Origin: Stramenopiles sp. TOSAG23-2
Taxonomy: Eukaryota > Sar
Length of the DNA: 14,800 nt
Reading direction: 5' to 3'
Assembly (NCBI GenBank): GCA_900128395.1
Contig: LT649744.1
Location: forward strand, 1 to 14,800
Part shown: piece after piece, positions 14,517 to 14,800 of the stretch
How positions within the stretch are numbered: the stretch's first letter is position 1
Layout of the letters: every line of letters starts with the position of its first letter
The notes under the pieces: generated by a model
What the model saw: the letters and a program-made list of their open reading frames with translations, nothing else
Databases searched by the model: none
What the model was told of the DNA's origin: nothing
Translations under genes and position numbers: made by a program

Positions 14517-14800
14517 TATTTTATATATTTAAGACCCCGTTTATCTGAGAGAGGACTTCCAAGGGACAAATAAATTTTTAGTATACTAATAACTATAAAT
14601 TACACATATTTTACTATCAAACCTCGTGCATTATAATTCCTAGATCTCCCAAAAAATCATGAATTTTGGAAAATTGGTAACATTTTTATTTTTAATCCAA
14701 GAAGATGGCATAAACGCACTCTGGAAATTGAGCATTTTTGTAAAGGGCACGACGGTGATTTTATACATATAAAGAATATTTTTTTTGATCAACAGAAAGT
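14517..14800. other. 3' flank of the J-protein gene and a frame running off the right edge
   Basis: Downstream of the J-protein stop the DNA is AT-rich. From 14637 a plus-strand frame is open to the end of the window (54 codons). Its residues look moderately protein-like (HEFWKIGNIFIFNPRRWHK and on to FCKGHDGDF), but it has no ATG and no recognised domain. A competing 37-codon ATG frame starts at 14659. Whether either is real cannot be judged here. Confidence 0.25.

Noticed and set aside
1-14800. Giant-virus origin, suggested by ankyrin proteins, a mitochondrial carrier and lack of introns
   Set aside because: There are no viral core genes. Secreted and membrane proteins, a LINE relic, a VOC relic, microsatellites and wide AT-rich gaps fit a host nuclear genome better.

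Overview
This looks like a stretch of nuclear genome from a unicellular eukaryote. The base composition is strongly AT-rich, every confident gene is one uninterrupted reading frame (no intron was needed anywhere), and the genes are typical eukaryotic ones: a mitochondrial carrier, secreted and membrane proteins with signal peptides, a predicted N-myristoylated hydrolase, Tudor-like and UBA domains, a membrane J-protein, and ankyrin proteins, one with an F-box-like segment. TAA, TAG and TGA all end real genes, so the standard code applies. A marine microalga or related protist would fit, but the sequence alone does not fix the lineage.

Layout. Bases 1-342 hold the 3' end of an unrecognised reading frame, followed by a degenerate repeat in front of an acyl-protein-thioesterase-like gene (500-1435, +). 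A structured intergenic region with three adjacent hairpins (1528-1599) leads to a Tudor-like protein (1831-3438, +) and a UBA-domain protein (3605-4609, +). A thiamine pyrophosphate-type mitochondrial carrier (4805-5821, -) converges on the UBA gene. The rest, up to about 12580, is read from the minus strand: a GC-rich type I membrane glycoprotein gene of unknown family (6256-7710), an ankyrin protein (8404-9072), a secreted GH18-like protein (9659-11149) and a frameshifted F-box-like/ankyrin gene (11854-12580). A membrane-bound J-protein (13284-14516, +) is divergent from the last of these, and a short open frame runs off the right edge.

The intergenic DNA contains degraded material that a search for ATG-started frames would miss: a LINE-type endonuclease relic (about 7832-8110, -), a truncated glyoxalase/VOC-domain relic (11182-11412, -), and two orphan exon-like open frames (5892-6053, +; 9316-9555, -). 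These point to a locus with past retroelement activity, gene decay and at least one gene of foreign composition.

I see no operon-like pathway or clear defence system. The strongest candidates for something undescribed are the three-hairpin element at 1528-1599, the GC-rich glycoprotein gene set beside a retroelement relic, and the 4-base duplication that breaks the F-box/ankyrin gene.
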